In this document: positions 49,211-62,389 of the stretch, piece by piece | Layout of the letters: every line of letters begins with the position of its first letter | How positions within the stretch are numbered: the first letter of the stretch is position 1 | Assembly: GCA_004335635.1 (NCBI GenBank) | Contig: QAXH01006164.1 | Location: 875-64,874 of the forward strand | Direction: 5' to 3' | Length of the DNA: 64,000 bases | Source of the DNA: Chloromonas sp. AAM2 | Taxonomy: Eukaryota; Chlorophyta; Chlorophyceae; Chlamydomonadales; Chlamydomonadaceae | Translations under genes and position numbers: made by a program | The notes under the pieces: generated by a model | What the model saw: only the letters and a program-made list of their open reading frames with translations | The model's database searches: none | What the model was told of the DNA's origin: nothing

Positions 49211-51917
49211 TCAGTCCTTCTTGCTGCTGCTAATAAACCGCGCGGTTGCGAGTCCTGACAGGGCTTTGTGTCCTGACAGCGCCAGCAGCAGCCCCAGCCC
49301 CAGCACCACTGGCAGGGTCTCGGCCAGGTTCCACTGGGTCCAGAACAGCAGGTAGACAACCAGCACAGCCGCCAGCAGCAGGTGGAAGACGGCCGCAGCA
49401 ACGCTCGTCATGCCATCCTTGGGCCAGTCCTGTCAAGGCAAACAGCATAGAAGTTGGTTCACCGCAGGCTGGCTACATTGATTAATCCAGTACATGCCAA
49501 CCACCTACCAATCACTGCAAAGTGTTCCTATCCAGTGCATCATCTATCTTCATGTGTTATAAGCCATGGAAAGCTGCTGATGGCCTGGGTCGCCTGTGGG
49601 CTAGGCTCTCCTGACAGCATGCCTCATTGTTCGCATGTAGTTTTGCAACCAGTGCGAATCAGGTTTGCTGAGGAAGATGTGATACCGATGAAGGCGCTTT
49701 CAAAATCACAATCATCAAGGTCAGCCCATAAGCTGTGACTGCCCCCTGCAGACTAGCCCCACCCCACAGCATTGTCCCTGCGTTGCCACACTGACATCAG
49801 TGCAAGGCTGCAACTTGAGGCGGTCACATGTGTGCTATGCAACACGCAGAAAGCATGCTACATAGCACCCCTCGTTAAGCGTACCTTGAAGTTGATCCCA
49901 ATGCTTAGCATGATGTACGCCAGAGCGCCCACCAGCGGCACAAAGGCCAGGCCAGTAAACGCCAGTGACACGGCGGCCGGTGGGCGCTTGTCCGCTGGCC
50001 GCTGCGACCGACCAATCACCAACATGACAAGCAACGCCAGTGTGAATGCTAGTGACCTTCGTCATGTAGCGCCACACAGCAATGTGGTATCATCAAGGCT
50101 GCAAGCAACAAGGCTGTGAGCAACATGCATCCGTGTGGAAATTGTTTGACAGAACCATGTCTGGATGGGATGCGTCGAATGTGATCAAAGACGGCGTTGA
50201 TGCTGCTGGAACTTTCACTCAGAGATGGATGGAGCCAATACTGAATGAGCCATCAAGCCACAGTGTTGATTCAAAAAAGGCAGGCCAAGCATGCATGTGT
50301 CCACCATATCTCTAATCCACCTCGATCGGATGCCCATTCTGCGCTTGTCCCACCGAATTCCCTCTTTCCTGCTGCCCGTCCCACATTGCCCACTCACAAA
50401 GATGTGTTGGATGACTGGCCGCTGGTTCGTGACGGGCTGCAGGGAGGCGCTGCGTGGCGGTGCGCTGCCCGTGCCCTCTGATGGGTCCGCCACCAGCTCC
50501 ACCTCGCCCAGCATCCAGGACACGGGGGCGCCCACGGACACGTCACCCACCAACAGGCTCACTAGGTACTCACCGCCCTGCAGGCATCCGCACAGTCAGA
50601 ACATCAGTCACCACCATGCAGACGATGCACACACCGTCGGAAGGACAAGTAGCACACAGACAACATACACACAGTCAGACCACCGAGTACACAACATTCT
50701 TGCATGTCATATGTTGCATCATCACACTAGAGTGGCTCAAGGTGCAACGTTTGGCACCGCATCGGTTTGCATGCTGCACTGCTGGCAGCATGCCGACCGA
50801 CCAAGGTCTGCAATGGGCCTTACCTGATCGCATGGCAATCATATATGCAGTCCCTCAGAGGCTTGCCAGGACAATCACTATGGAGGGGTTACAAATCGTC
50901 GCCCAGCCACGTGCACAAAAAACCAGAAGTGCCATGCAGTGGCGCCTGCCTTCCCAGCCTGGCCATTTCCCAGCCAAACCAGGACGTGCCCAGTTCCAAG
51001 CCGCACCTGGTTGCCAATCTGGTTAGCAATGATGGAGACAGGGGCTGTGATGAGGAATCCTCCATCCTTCTTGGCTGGCTTGCCAACCGCATAGGCAGCT
51101 GCTGCACTGCCTGCCCGCTGGATCGCCAGGAACACCTGCTGAGGCTTGAACTCCGCGCCATCTGAGGTGACCTTGAAGGACACCTGAAGGGCACAGCACA
51201 CGCAAGTCTTTGCTGAGTGCGCATGCATTGACTGTTGCATGTGACTTCAGAAGCACGTCCAGATCCAGGCCATTGTCAAGCATCAATACGACAACAAAGT
51301 TGCGCGTGGAGTTTGCGTGATGTTCTGGCAACAGTGTGTGACGGCCAAAGCATGGAAGCCGACAATGTGGTCATGCCGCAGCAGGGTTGTACCTGCCTTG
51401 GCACACATTGCTATGACTACTGCCTCCATGCTGAGATACAGCACGCCACATGCACCCGCAAATGTTTCGAGCTGATCTAATGTGTTTGAACAAGCAAGAG
51501 ATGTGCATGCCATAACATGCATCCAGTGCATTGATGACACACCTCAATTGTCTGCTTGCTCGTTATCTGAGGAGAAGACAGAAGCTTCGTGGGATGAACT
51601 CCTTTGCTGCTGATCAGCTTATCGCCAGCTGATGACAAAATGTTCAGTTGAACAGTGCCAAGGTCGATAGACCTGCGTCATCACATACACAGCAGGTGCC
51701 TGTGATTCAGATGAACCATTGCTTAAGAAGCTGAACTGCTGTGCAAGCTCCTACCGTGCCACGTCTTGTGCGCAAACCTGCATGCATGGGGATGGGCACG
51801 GGTGAGACTTCCGGAGTTGATGAAAATCAGGGCTATCTGTAATGATCGAGCTAGCACCTGGTAAACCGTTGCCAACAACGTCAGTGCGAGGATTGCGCCC
51901 TTCCTCGGTAGTGCCAT
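49211..51917 (-). CDS. Short ribophorin II / Swp1-type oligosaccharyltransferase subunit
   Basis: A subunit of the ER-membrane complex that transfers the N-glycan to Asn. Exons (5' to 3'): 51917-51858, 51777-51755, 51672-51543, 51183-51007, 50577-50398, 50001-49885, 49429-49211; 301 aa, all phases matching. A signal peptide (about residues 1-24, ALTLLATVYQVCAQ) is followed by a beta-rich lumenal domain (FKPQQVFLAI, GGEYLVSLLVGDVSVGAPVS, WMLGEVELV), then the family motif RPVIQHIF|RPADKRPP and three hydrophobic segments (about residues 219-240, 249-269 and 276-292). Length resembles yeast Swp1 rather than the ~630-690 aa metazoan/plant ribophorin II, so only the C-terminal module is present. 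The tail ends SSSKKD, not a canonical KKXX signal. Exon 2 is only 23 nt. Confidence rests on motif order, not a database search. Confidence 0.82.
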
Positions 51918-52429
51918 TGCACGACACGCCTGTCTAGTCCTCGTGAGAACAAGGTCCAGATCAGATCAGGACGTGACGTTACAATCAGCTAGATGCGGAC
52001 ATAGGTTGCCCGAGCGCGTATCGCTCTGCATGACAGGCTGTGCATCGCGTTCAACGCTTGACGCCCATCCATTTCCCGCCCGTTTCTAACTGCCCATTTG
52101 AGCGCCTTCGCTTCTGGCACTCACTGTCATGCTGAGGGCAAAAGAAGGACCCAGTGCAAGTGCATCCACATGGGACTGTCTTCAGCTGCCTGTCATGTCT
52201 TAGGGCGCACCTGCTGTGTTGCACGGGCTGACATCAGGCCGATCATCAAAGTACCACCTTCGGCACCTTGGTAACTTGCTATCTGCCTAGCAGCTCTGCA
52301 TAATCGCCTCTAATGGAGGTCTTTGTTGGTGTGTCTCAGGGTTTCAACACGTACGTCGTTCATGTGCTGTGAACCATATCTAACAAGGCTTGTGCAGAAA
52401 GCGCTCACCACTTGGGCCCGGTGATAAAA

Positions 52430-53095
52430 ATAAACAAACAACAACAGGAGGCATGCGGTGTAATAATTTCAGACACACAACTGGATTTTTGCCAGAAGGG
52501 GGTGCAGGGTACCCCCCACATCCTAAAACGCCAACCATAGGTCAGAATTACACTTTGAGTATGCCAATGTGCTCAGTTTCGTCCGAGCTTTCCAATCCAC
52601 TATACGAAACAAAATTTGCCCATGTTTGGGTTTGTCCTCACGGTCACAGTCCCTGTTAGTGCCTCACTTGGCACCTGGATCTCTTACCGCAAAAGTGTAC
52701 GTCAACCTGTGTACCGCAAGATCGCGCGCATGCGTCATAGCCGCCCCCGGACGGTTCCTACGGTTTTTCTTTGCATGTTGGGTGCACTTGCTGGGGGAGT
52801 ATGCCAATGTGTTGCTTTCAACGAGCCCGTCAGGATGGCATGCTCACATTACGAACTGGACATACGGATGGCCTTCAAAACGATTTTCCCAGAAGCCTCA
52901 AATTTCCATTCTGGCCCCCGACCCCTTACCCCACCCCCCTTTGCCGGACCATCTCAGTATGGCCCCAGATTTTGAATGTAAGCCCCTTGGAGGGTACCTA
53001 AGCCATTGCCGTGAAGAAAGTGGGTCACTCCCATTGTGTGTCGAAAGTTAGGCTTTCGCATGCCTCCTGAACAACAAACTTCTTTTTTTGCGGTT
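52430..53095. mobile_element. Candidate element bounded by imperfect inverted repeats
   Basis: AACAACAGGAGGCATGCGGT ... TTTCAGACACACAACTGG at the left matches in reverse GTTGTTCAGGAGGCATGCGA ... TTTCGACACACAATGG at the right, about 50 bp with mismatches. Inside, GAGTATGCCAATGTG occurs twice (52557 and 52798). Confidence 0.4.
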
Positions 53096-53119
53096 GATCG
53101 GCTACTCAAGAAGGCAGTG

Positions 53120-53172
53120 CACACGGGCTGACGCACTACACACGATTATCAAAACCAATGTAAAAGTGATCA
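53120..53172 (+). repeat. Dispersed repeat family S1, copy 5 (truncated)
   Basis: CACACGGGCTGACGCACTAC followed by ACACGATTATCAAAACCAAT, then similarity decays. Confidence 0.75.
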
Positions 53173-53859
53173 AAAGGCTATACTTTTCTACCTTTGACTG
53201 CGAGGGACGTGCTGGTGAGGACGGCAGCTGTCAATTTGTAATGAATGGTTTGGTCTTGCCGCACAGACTGCCCTTCAGGCCAGGAAGTAGGAAGCAACGA
53301 GGTACAGTTCCTCTGCTCATCACATCAGCCACCTGCAGCAGCCTGACAAGCATCCAGCAAAACCCACACTTCTAGTGGATCAAGTGTATTACGCGCAATC
53401 AGCTTGCAACACGAACTCAAAGCTCCAGAACAGGACAGGATGACACCTTCCCCGTCCACCCCCACCTCGAGAAGGAAGCGGACCACCGAAGAAGCACCAC
53501 TGGACAAGGTCCAGGCACCGCCTCCACTACTTCCTCCTCCGTCCCCGCCGGACACAGAGGCAGAGCAACCAAGAAGAGAGAGTTGGAAACAGGCTGTGGG
53601 ACGTCTCCGGGCGCAGCACACGAGTTTGCTAAAGGGAGTGAAGCAACTGGAACATGGTGGCGACTTACATTACCGACTCTGAAACCACACATCCGCACTA
53701 CAGACATGATCCATCACGGTAACCATCCTCAGACTGGTGCCAATCTGACAACTTATGACAGATTATAATTCATGCCTCTTAGGGCAAGTCGTGAGGTTGC
53801 TTGCCCCCAAAAGTGTCACTGTGCCGTTTACCAACACCACACACGCCAGACTGAGGTAG

Positions 53860-53992
53860 AACAACATACACACACACACACAACACACACACCCAGAGTA
53901 CACGCCCTCTTGAGTTTCCACTTCAAAGCACACACAGTGCAACTGGATACCTGACAGGAATTGTCTCAGAACTGGCAAACATCTTTTTTTGC
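53860..53992 (+). mobile_element. Copy of the AGAACTGGCAAAC-ended repeat
   Basis: An AC tract, then GGAATTGTCTCAGAACTGGC and AAACATCTTTTTTT. Same order (AC tract, spacer, end, T-run) as at 31735-31850 and 38401-38520. Confidence 0.65.
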
Positions 53993-54950
53993 CAGTTGCA
54001 TTGTGTCTACCTGCCTTCTCCGAAAAGAGTATGCGTTTCGAGTGAATCCCTTCATGTGCCTCTCGCCTGGCATTGGTCTCTGCGTGGCTGATCCTGCAAA
54101 GGCTTTCTCACTCTCTTTACAATGTTAGATGACAGAAACACATGGCCAGTCTGGCAGGTTAAGGAAGCACCAATGAGCGCTTGTCAAAATGTTGAAGCGC
54201 TGGACAGATAAAATGAGCAATCAAGTGCTAAACACGCAGTCAGCCAGACGTTCAATGCGCGTCTGACAAATCATGGCGCGCATCAAGAAACGATCACCTC
54301 AATGCTTGACTTTGCGTTGGTCCAATTGTGGTTACTCTTGAGCTTGTTCCGATCACATGAGCGAGTAAGTTTGACACACCGCCTGGCATACAGGTGATGC
54401 CGCGCATGTGCAGCACTAGCGAGTCACACAAGTGCACTCAAATAACGTGTGTAGAGCCAGCGGGAACACAACGCCATGCTGGCTGAAACAGGAAGTCCAA
54501 GGTGTGCTGGCAGAACAGAAGCTTGATGCCGTTGCATCAAGACTGCCAAAGGCTCAAAGAAGTAAGCAGCTCTGAAGAAGATACTAGGTCGATTGGAAAC
54601 AGGGATTGTCACTGTAAATCAGGTCAAGCCGCACCCCAACTTTTTCCCAAGCCAGGAAAACGTTGGTGTCAGACATGCCAGCCATTTCCAGTCGGCAGTG
54701 AGAGAAGTATGCCTTGCATGCTGCCGCCAAGGAACAAACATGCTGGCAAGTCTGCCAGTGGCCGATGCAATCACTCCAGGGCCCTGCTTAGCACGTCAGG
54801 GGTAGCACTTCCCCACTCCCCCCAAGGCAGACCCAAGCACACCACACACAAGGCAGAGAAGCCTGATGTGTCAAGCATAGGTCTCAAGCCAGCCAGAGAC
54901 TTGCTGCGAGAAACGAACTCAACTGCAGTCATTTCACAGCACCTGCACCC

Positions 54951-57900
54951 TCAAGCGCTCATTTGCATGCTTGATAGTGTGCTGGGGCTTCGCGACACAC
55001 TGCGGCTGCCGGGGAGTGACGTCAGCCCGGTGATCTTCTTCTTGCCCCCGCAGAACGCCTGCGTGCAGCAGAACAAGGCAGACGTCAGCCGAGGGGCATG
55101 GACTGCTTACAGACAATCCACAAACCAGCGGACAACAACAAATCCAGCGGTCAGTAGCATAAGAGTGAGCCCCTCACATCGATACATGTGCAATGCCAGA
55201 TAAATACCGCAACACCACGTCTACAACCTCCATGCCCTGGCTTGGTACCCTCCCTTTGTGTGAGCCATGTGCGTACTATAGTAGCAGGATTATGGAAGCA
55301 GGTTTGCAGGGCAGGTACGGTTCAAGCTTGATGTTACCGCAAGAGGAAGCTGGTGGAGGTCGTTGCTCGTACCTTGAAGAGTTTCTTGAACCGGCCCACG
55401 TCATACTCAGTGTCTGCGCATATCAGCTCCTGCAGCGCGGCCACCTTGAGGTCCTGCTTCTGCTTGAACCAGGGCGCGGCGTCAGTGGCCAACTCCATCA
55501 CGGCAGACTCAAGCCAAGAGGAAAACCTGAGCAAGCACCGAAACCAGCAGCACAGTGTGAGCTTTGTGCACTGGATCGGTTTGTGAGAATAACGCCCATT
55601 GAGGAATACGCTTGCAGAACTCTTCAAAGCACTGCCACCAAAGCTAGCAACACCCAGAAATGCTTGATTTTTTGCGTGCCCATGCACAGCTCCTGTGCCG
55701 AACCTAGAAAACATGTGCAGCTTCAGGGCTAAGAGCAAGCTGACCGAAACTCAGAGGGCAGTCCGGCAGGATACCCAGATAGGGAAATAGGGATTCAAAG
55801 CTGTCGCTCTGGCAGTGCACTGTTCGTTGCTCACATCTGCAGTGTGCCATCTTACACATGGGCTCTATTGAGACGCCCAAATATTGACATGTGAATCCTC
55901 TGATGCATGCACAGTCACACACACCTTCCAGTGCCGATGGCGTGCCATATCTGGTGCATGGTGACGGCCAGCAGCTGCACAAGATCCGGCGGCATCTCTC
56001 CCGAAGCTGCCATGAGCATGGCCAGCATGACCTGTGCTCCTGCACCCGCCTCCAGCATGCGCCCCAGAGCCGCCAACCCCTCCGGCTGCGGGGCGCCGGC
56101 GGGCGGGCTGTCAGNNNNNNNNNNNNNNNNNNNNNNNNNNNNNNNNNNNNNNNNNNNNNNNNNNNNNNNNNNNNNNNNNNNNNNNNNNNNNNNNNNNNNN
56201 NNNNNNNNNNNNNNNNNNNNNNNNNNNNNNNNNNNNNNNNNNNNNNNNNNNNNNNNNNNNNNNNNNNGCACTTTTGGGAGGCAGGTGAGTGCAGTGCTGC
56301 ACAGGCCAATTGTGGGAAGGGCCAGATCAGGATCTGATGTCAGCACTGCCTGCTCGCAGCTGTGAACGATGGCTGCTTGGGTGACGCCTAGCAGTGTGCT
56401 TGCCAGGCCTGCTGCACTAGGATCGGCGCTTTGTGCGTACCCTGGGTTGCTCACACCCCGTTCCCCACCACACGCTGCATGGGCAGTGAGGGAGGTGACT
56501 AGGAGGGACAGGGCCTTGGGCAGAACGAGGACACGAGGGGGTAAGGAGGCGAGGAGCTGCACAACTAGAGCGAGGACGTCGGGACGCATGTGAGGCGGGA
56601 GGTTGCGGAGAGCGCAGGTGAAGAGCACACAGGCGGGGCCCATGACGGCATGCAAGGCCTGCAGCTGCGGAAGACACGGCTGTAAGATGCCCCAGACTGC
56701 TCGGACTAGCGCAAGCACCTGTTCGCTGCATGCGCTGAGCAATTCGAGCTGTTGAGCAGGTGGTTGTTGAGCATTGCTGGTGAAACTCGAGGTACGACTC
56801 ATCTCGCTTTCCGTTCGTGAGGAACGCTCGCTGTTATTCGTAGGCAGCCCGGATGAATACCCTGCCCCCCCACCCCCACCATACTCCCTATCATGCCCAC
56901 TATTCTGCGGAGAATCCGACACGCTGTTTGCAGTTGATTGGAGGCACATGACATCCTTGAGCTTCGTGCTGGCGGTGGCGTTTTCCGTGACCATGTGTAG
57001 CACATCCAGGCACACCCCTGCTTGCGCTGCATAGGCGGTAGCCCGTGCAAACTCTGTCTGTGATGCCGCGTCCAGCTGCACAGGCGGCTGCTGTTGCTGC
57101 TGTTCTGCAGGCGTGTAAGTGTTAGCTGAGGCACCTGCAAGCATCTGCAAGGCCATGGGGGCACATGCCACTAGGCCTGCTAGGGCCTGGCCCAGTTCCT
57201 GCAGCTTGGGCTCCGTGAGATGCATCAGTAGATTGCTGCCGAAGGGAAGGCTGCTGGAGGTGGGCTGCATGGCCAGGCGGCAAAGGGAAGCTAAAAGCAA
57301 CTCCTCAGTTGGAAGGTCGTTCCCAGAGCCTGCAGGATGGACCACCCCAGTGCACAAACATGAGCATCAGTGCGTGCATAGACTAGGTTTACATGATGTG
57401 ACCAATCCCCCAAGTCCAAGCCAGTCATTAGATGCTAGCCCCTCCATCCTTGTGCCCGTTGCCAGTCCTTGCATGCTGCCTGTGCTATTTGCTTGTCTGA
57501 CTGCTTTGCTTATGTGGAAACGTAAGCATGAAGGGATACGCATCATCTGCCGTACTGCGCCTAACTTGTCTGCGTTTTGGAAACAGGCTTTTTAGTACTT
57601 TTGCGTTCTTAACTTTTGCGTCTTGGGCGCCAAAACTGGTTTGTTGTGCGTTCTCTATGACATTCGGCCTGTTCAATTTGCGAAGGCCGTCAACCTGTTG
57701 CACCACACACCAGAGCCACCATGCACGCGCGCACTGCATCTGACATTCATCATGACTCCTACACCATGTCACTCCTGTACCAAAGTCACAGATCCATTGT
57801 ACCAATAGTTAGAAAGGAACACCATGAGCATTGTATGCCTCCGGATCTTAGGAGCAATAGCCGCTGGACGCTCAGGCACAGTCATGATTGTGCGCCTAAC

Positions 57901-60900
57901 TCAATTGCGTCTGAGGTGGCCCAAACGTGAAAAGATTGATGCGTGGCGTTTCGGGCGGTTTTTGCTACGTAACTAGTCTGCGTCTGCCAAAACTCAACGC
58001 AAAGTGGTTAGTTAGCTATCCCAGTGTGGCTGCTACTTGCCAGCCTGTTGCATGCTGCCTGCAGTATGCGCCTTCGCACATGCTCCACCATTCTCCGAGT
58101 CTGTAGCGCCTCCTTGCAGCCCCTACACACACTGTGCTGCAAACTCCCACTGAGCGCTTCCCGGGGGCTCCTTTGTCAGCCCCATCCAATAGTGGTTCAA
58201 AATACCCTAGGTTGAACAACTGCTAATGCTCGCAATCACCCCTGCTTGCCCCCGCACCTATGCGCCTCTGCACGCCTCCTGCCATGCTGTACATCTGCAG
58301 CACCCCCTCCACCCAGCTCTGGTGCGAGGCCAGGATCTGCGAGGCGAGCGCCGAGTGCTGACACAGCCGGTAGACTGTGGTGGCGGCGTTGCGGGCTAGC
58401 TTGTCATTGGTTGACTTGAGTGCCACGCAGAGCGCAGAGAGCACGCCACGCAGCGACTCGGGTTGGTCCAGGAACCACCCTGCCAGGCCCCCGAGAAGCG
58501 TCAGGGCGGTGCCTAGCAGCTTGGGGCTGAATGACGTGTCTGCATCAGCAGCAGACGCGGCAGACAGTGATCGAATCCATCAGGCATAAACAAGCTTTAC
58601 AATGTGCGCGTTGGTTGTGGTGTTGCCAATGCAGGCCCCTACCCCTTCTGGTGTGTGCAACTCTTTCCTGTGGCCACAAACTCTGAATCCTGAACAAAAA
58701 CACCGCCTGTGTGAGTTGACTGAAACGGCACGACGATGAACCAAACATGGCATGCGTGAGACAACAGCAGGTGTTCCCTGCCCAGCATGCAGTGTACCCT
58801 TTCCAATGCTTGCCTTTGTGCTGCTGTTCAAGCCTGTCACCAATGTGATGCATGTGAGCCTGCCTCATGGACCCCATGGAGCAGCATGCACTAGCTGCCT
58901 CCGTAGACTGTAGGTCTCTGTGCATATGCAGTAAGGTAGTTGCATCACAATAAGACGCCGAGCTTGGCCTTGGTGCCTGCCTTTGTGCAACACGTCATCC
59001 TGCCTGGTGATCCTGCCTAGGCACCTTGCAAGTCATGCCCACCCTTGTGCCTCACCTTGCGCCTGGATCAAGCATGCCACGCACACGTCCACCAGCATCT
59101 GCACTGCGGCTGTGTGCGCCACCTCCCGCCGCTTGCCCTGCCCCGACTGGCCCAGCACCACGTTGGCGGCGTACAGCGTGCACTCCAGGGAGGTCCAGAG
59201 CTGGGCCGAGGGCCCTGCGGAGGGGTCCTGGGAGAAGGCAGCCCATGCGCTCTGCACCAGGGCGGCGATGTACTGGGACATGCTGCTGGCACCCACCAGG
59301 CTGGTGATGTCGCGGATGGCGCTGGCTAGCTCACGCCGCACCTGCGTGGCACCGGGCATGCATGCAAGGCTGAGTCAGTCTAACTTGCTGCTGTCCACTC
59401 AGCACTGTGTGTTGGCTGGCATACGGCTCTGTGCACACACCACTCGTGCTGTCACCCACACCCAGTGCCACCTGGAGATGTGCCATTTCTTGGCCCTCAT
59501 TGCTATGCTATCATGCACGCACCACCAGCCTGGCGACCAAGATACACGCAAGCTATTCTGTGCATGGATACAGTACAGTACAGTACACACACGCGTGCAC
59601 ACAAACACACGCGCGCGCCCCCCCCCAACCCGCCCCCCAACACACGCGCACGTAGTGCATGCCGCCCATGTTGCCATGCAAACCTGTGCTGCCTTGCATG
59701 CACGCACACTGCCCTATGCATGCTCCTCACGCTGTCTCACATGCACGCTGCCTCCAGGCATTGCGCGTACCATGCGCACATCCTCTGGCAGGTCCCGTGC
59801 ATCCGCTGTGGCGCCCTGTGTGCAGCCGGGGTCCAGCTGTGTCCTTAGCACCAGCCCCGATGTGAGGTGCTGCAGCAGGTGCGTGTGGCTGTTGATGGCG
59901 GACTGGCGCGAGGAGGTGGGCAGGCCTTGCAAGGTGGTGATGTAGGTGTCTTGCCAGAATTCCAAGGCTGTCAGGGCAACCTGCAAAGCCATAAGCAGAG
60001 TGCATACATGTCATGTGTTTGCAGCCAAATTGCAGGAACGTAAGGAGCGATACAGTAGCCAGGCAACAACTTTGGCACTGCTCAACAATGGTATGCATGT
60101 GTGCAAGTGCAACTCATGGCACATGTAGTGATGACACGCATGTGGTGTGACGTGTGCATGCAGCTTATGGTGAGTGTGATGATGGCATGCAAGATGCAAG
60201 AAGTGATGATGGCATACAGGTCACAAGCATGCTGTCATGTATTCTCCTGGATTGATGACAGTGAATTATGGTTGGACGTGACCACCCATGGTCATGTGCT
60301 CATTCACAGGGTCAACATGCATTGGCCAAATTGCAAGGTTCCTTGCTCCTGCATTCCCCTTGTACCTGCCCTGGCTCATCCCTGCTCTCCCACTCACGTC
60401 ATCATCACTTGATGTGAGCTGCCGCAGCAATTGCTCAGCTACACGCATGAAGTGTGATTTGAGTAGATTGTCCGCCCCAAGTGAGAATGGCAGCAGGGCC
60501 GCTGCCGCCGCACAAAGCACTGAACAAATCGACTGCAAGACGTCATGCGAACTTGGCGTGTCTGCCGGAAGGGAAGCTATGGCATCCTGCCATGTTTGGA
60601 CCAGGAGCACCAAGATGTCACTGCCTTGCATGGCCACATCTTTGGTCGCGATCAGCATGGATACTAGGGCTTCTGCTGCTGCTGGTGCTGTCTCACTTCG
60701 CAGCGCTGCCAGGCTGACATGCTGCACAATGCTGATTTGCTGGGGTAGAACGATAGGCAAGTTGCCTAATTCACACCAGCCGTGTATAAGCTGTAACCCA
60801 AGGTTGAGGTAAAGTTGCTGTGCCTGGGCTAGATTAGGTTGCTCAACAGCCATGAAGGCTGCTTGAACCCACGGCTGTACATGTGCAGAAGCTGCAAGGG

Positions 60901-61685
60901 CTTCTGACACTGCAAGGCGCCTGTTGGGGTGTACACTGCATTGCTTGTCTGCACATGTAGTCGGAAGCGCAGCCAGGATCTGGAGCATTGCCACATGGGC
61001 GACTGTGGGCTGAGATTGGTCTTGCTGTGCCCCTGACTGGAACTGCGGCAGCTGGCTGAGCACAAGCTTCTCCAAGTCCGCAATGACGTTCTGTGCTGGC
61101 CAAGAAGGACTTCGAAGGATAAGCACTGCCAGAGCTGTACTCAACTGGGAACTGACAACCCTGCATGCATGCAAAGCAGAAGAGCCGCTCAGCCCTCGGA
61201 CGTTCTTGCCATAATATACTTCTTTATTTCAACATACATTCCTAAGCACTTCTGCAGCGTCCATGCCAAACTGCTCTGCATGCTGCATGCGCAAGACCCA
61301 CCATTTGCTCTTCGACAACGAGTCAAACAAGCAGAGGACGAGCTTAGGTAGCAGCTGGGATGCTACATCTGCGGCAATGAGCTGAGCGCTTTTGCCGCTA
61401 TTGTAGCGGAGCGTGTTGGCCGCAAAGTACGCCTCGTGCTCTTGTGCGTTGGAGCTGGACAAAAGGTCCAGGCACAACACCCACGCCTCTGGTGTGGCCC
61501 GGAACTCTTGCAACCATGTGTCCGCCCTGTGCTGCTCGCTTCTGCGGTCATTTTTGGTAGCAGAAAGGTTAGAAGGACGTGCTGCGCAACCAACAAGTTT
61601 TTTCGAACAACGACCGAGCGGACCTGTTTGGCGAAGTATACAAGACTGAGATGGCGTGGCGGAGTGCCAGGGCCTGCGCCTCCAT
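54951..61685 (-). CDS. Importin-13/transportin-3-type karyopherin beta (9 exons)
   Basis: A probable nuclear transport receptor of the importin-beta superfamily. Exons (5' to 3'): 61685-61624, 61541-61302, 61160-60398, 59980-59771, 59341-59056, 58539-58258, 57329-55925 (with a 153-N gap), 55526-55373, 55058-54951; 1169 aa counting 51 unknown, all phases matching. The N-terminus has the family pattern (ISVLYTSPNR, RADTWLQEFRATPEAWVLCL, EAYFAANTLR); later blocks are helical-repeat-like (QLSTALAVLILRSPSW, VALTALEFWQDTYITTL, LPEDVRMVRRELASAIRDIT, NAATTVYRLCQHSALASQ) and the end is YDVGRFKKLFKAFCGGKKK. In plants and animals this clade imports SR splicing factors or other cargo; the cargo here is inferred. 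A Gly/Ser-rich insertion lies at about 56770-56950. Distinguishing importin-13 from transportin-3 needs a tree. Confidence 0.8.
56115..56267. other. Assembly gap inside a coding exon
   Basis: 153 unknown bases (51 codons). The exon's phase is preserved across it, consistent with uninterrupted coding sequence if the gap length is correct. A minisatellite or an intron inside the gap cannot be excluded. Confidence 0.95.
59570..59655. repeat. CA/CG alternating tract with a C-run
   Basis: CAGTA repeats, then ACACACGCGTGCACACA, then ACACGCGCGCG and runs of C. It is in the intron between exons 4 and 5 of the importin gene. The alternating purine-pyrimidine stretch is a potential Z-DNA former. Confidence 0.85.
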
Positions 61686-62389
61686 CTAATGCATTCTATG
61701 CAGGTCCATAGCGACGACGGCAACTCTGAAGTGAGGTGGGCACAGCGAGCCAGACAGAGAGCGCTGGAGGAGCAGCCTAAGCCAAGCTAGCCGCACGGAA
61801 GCTTGGCGCAAAGTTTTGACATGTGATACACGTGGGTTCACAAACGGGCAACGGCCTTATAGTCCGGACCTATCTTCTGACGTCTGCTCCGTGCATGAAA
61901 CTGAGCATGCTGCCAGGGAGCCGGGAGCGGTGTTTTAGTTTGGGCATGTGATGGCCGCATGGCGAGGTACCGTTTGGGCGATCCGGCTCAGGGCTGAGCA
62001 TGCAGTTAGAAGGCATGCCGTTAGAATCGATGAACCTGGGAGGTACAAACACGTAGCACAGGGCAATGCGGACACAGGTATCGCAGTGCTCAGGGGATGT
62101 GTTGCAGTCAACAGCCTCTCCCAGAGTCAGGGAACTCATGTGCTTATCAAGACCGAGAACGGAATACGCCCAGGTGTTACTTCACCTGGCAACAATTGTT
62201 CGCTCCTGTGCTGTGCATGCGTCCCAAACAGCAAAGTCCTTGGTTCTATGCAGTGGGAATTCATGGGACAGCTCGTGATTCCATACTGATAGTTCCGGCC
62301 TATCAGACAATTTTACATCTGCGTTTTATGAAAGGCTGCAAATGGGTCAGGTCGCGGATTGCCAGGGCTGCACAGGCGTTCAAAAGGCT

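Larger units (their letters stand above)
51918..54950. other. Intergenic region with repeats
   Basis: Contains a candidate inverted-repeat element (52430-53095), S1 copies (52222-52255 partial, 53120-53172), an (AC)n tract (about 53866-53892) and an AGAACTGGCAAAC end at 53956. A Pro-rich 92-codon frame at 53404-53682 (+) is unrecognised. Confidence 0.5.

Noticed and set aside
25106..61685. Co-directional minus-strand genes as a coordinated cluster
   Set aside because: Spacers are from 0.5 to 9 kb, functions are unrelated, and eukaryotic genes need not be clustered; orientation alone is weak evidence.
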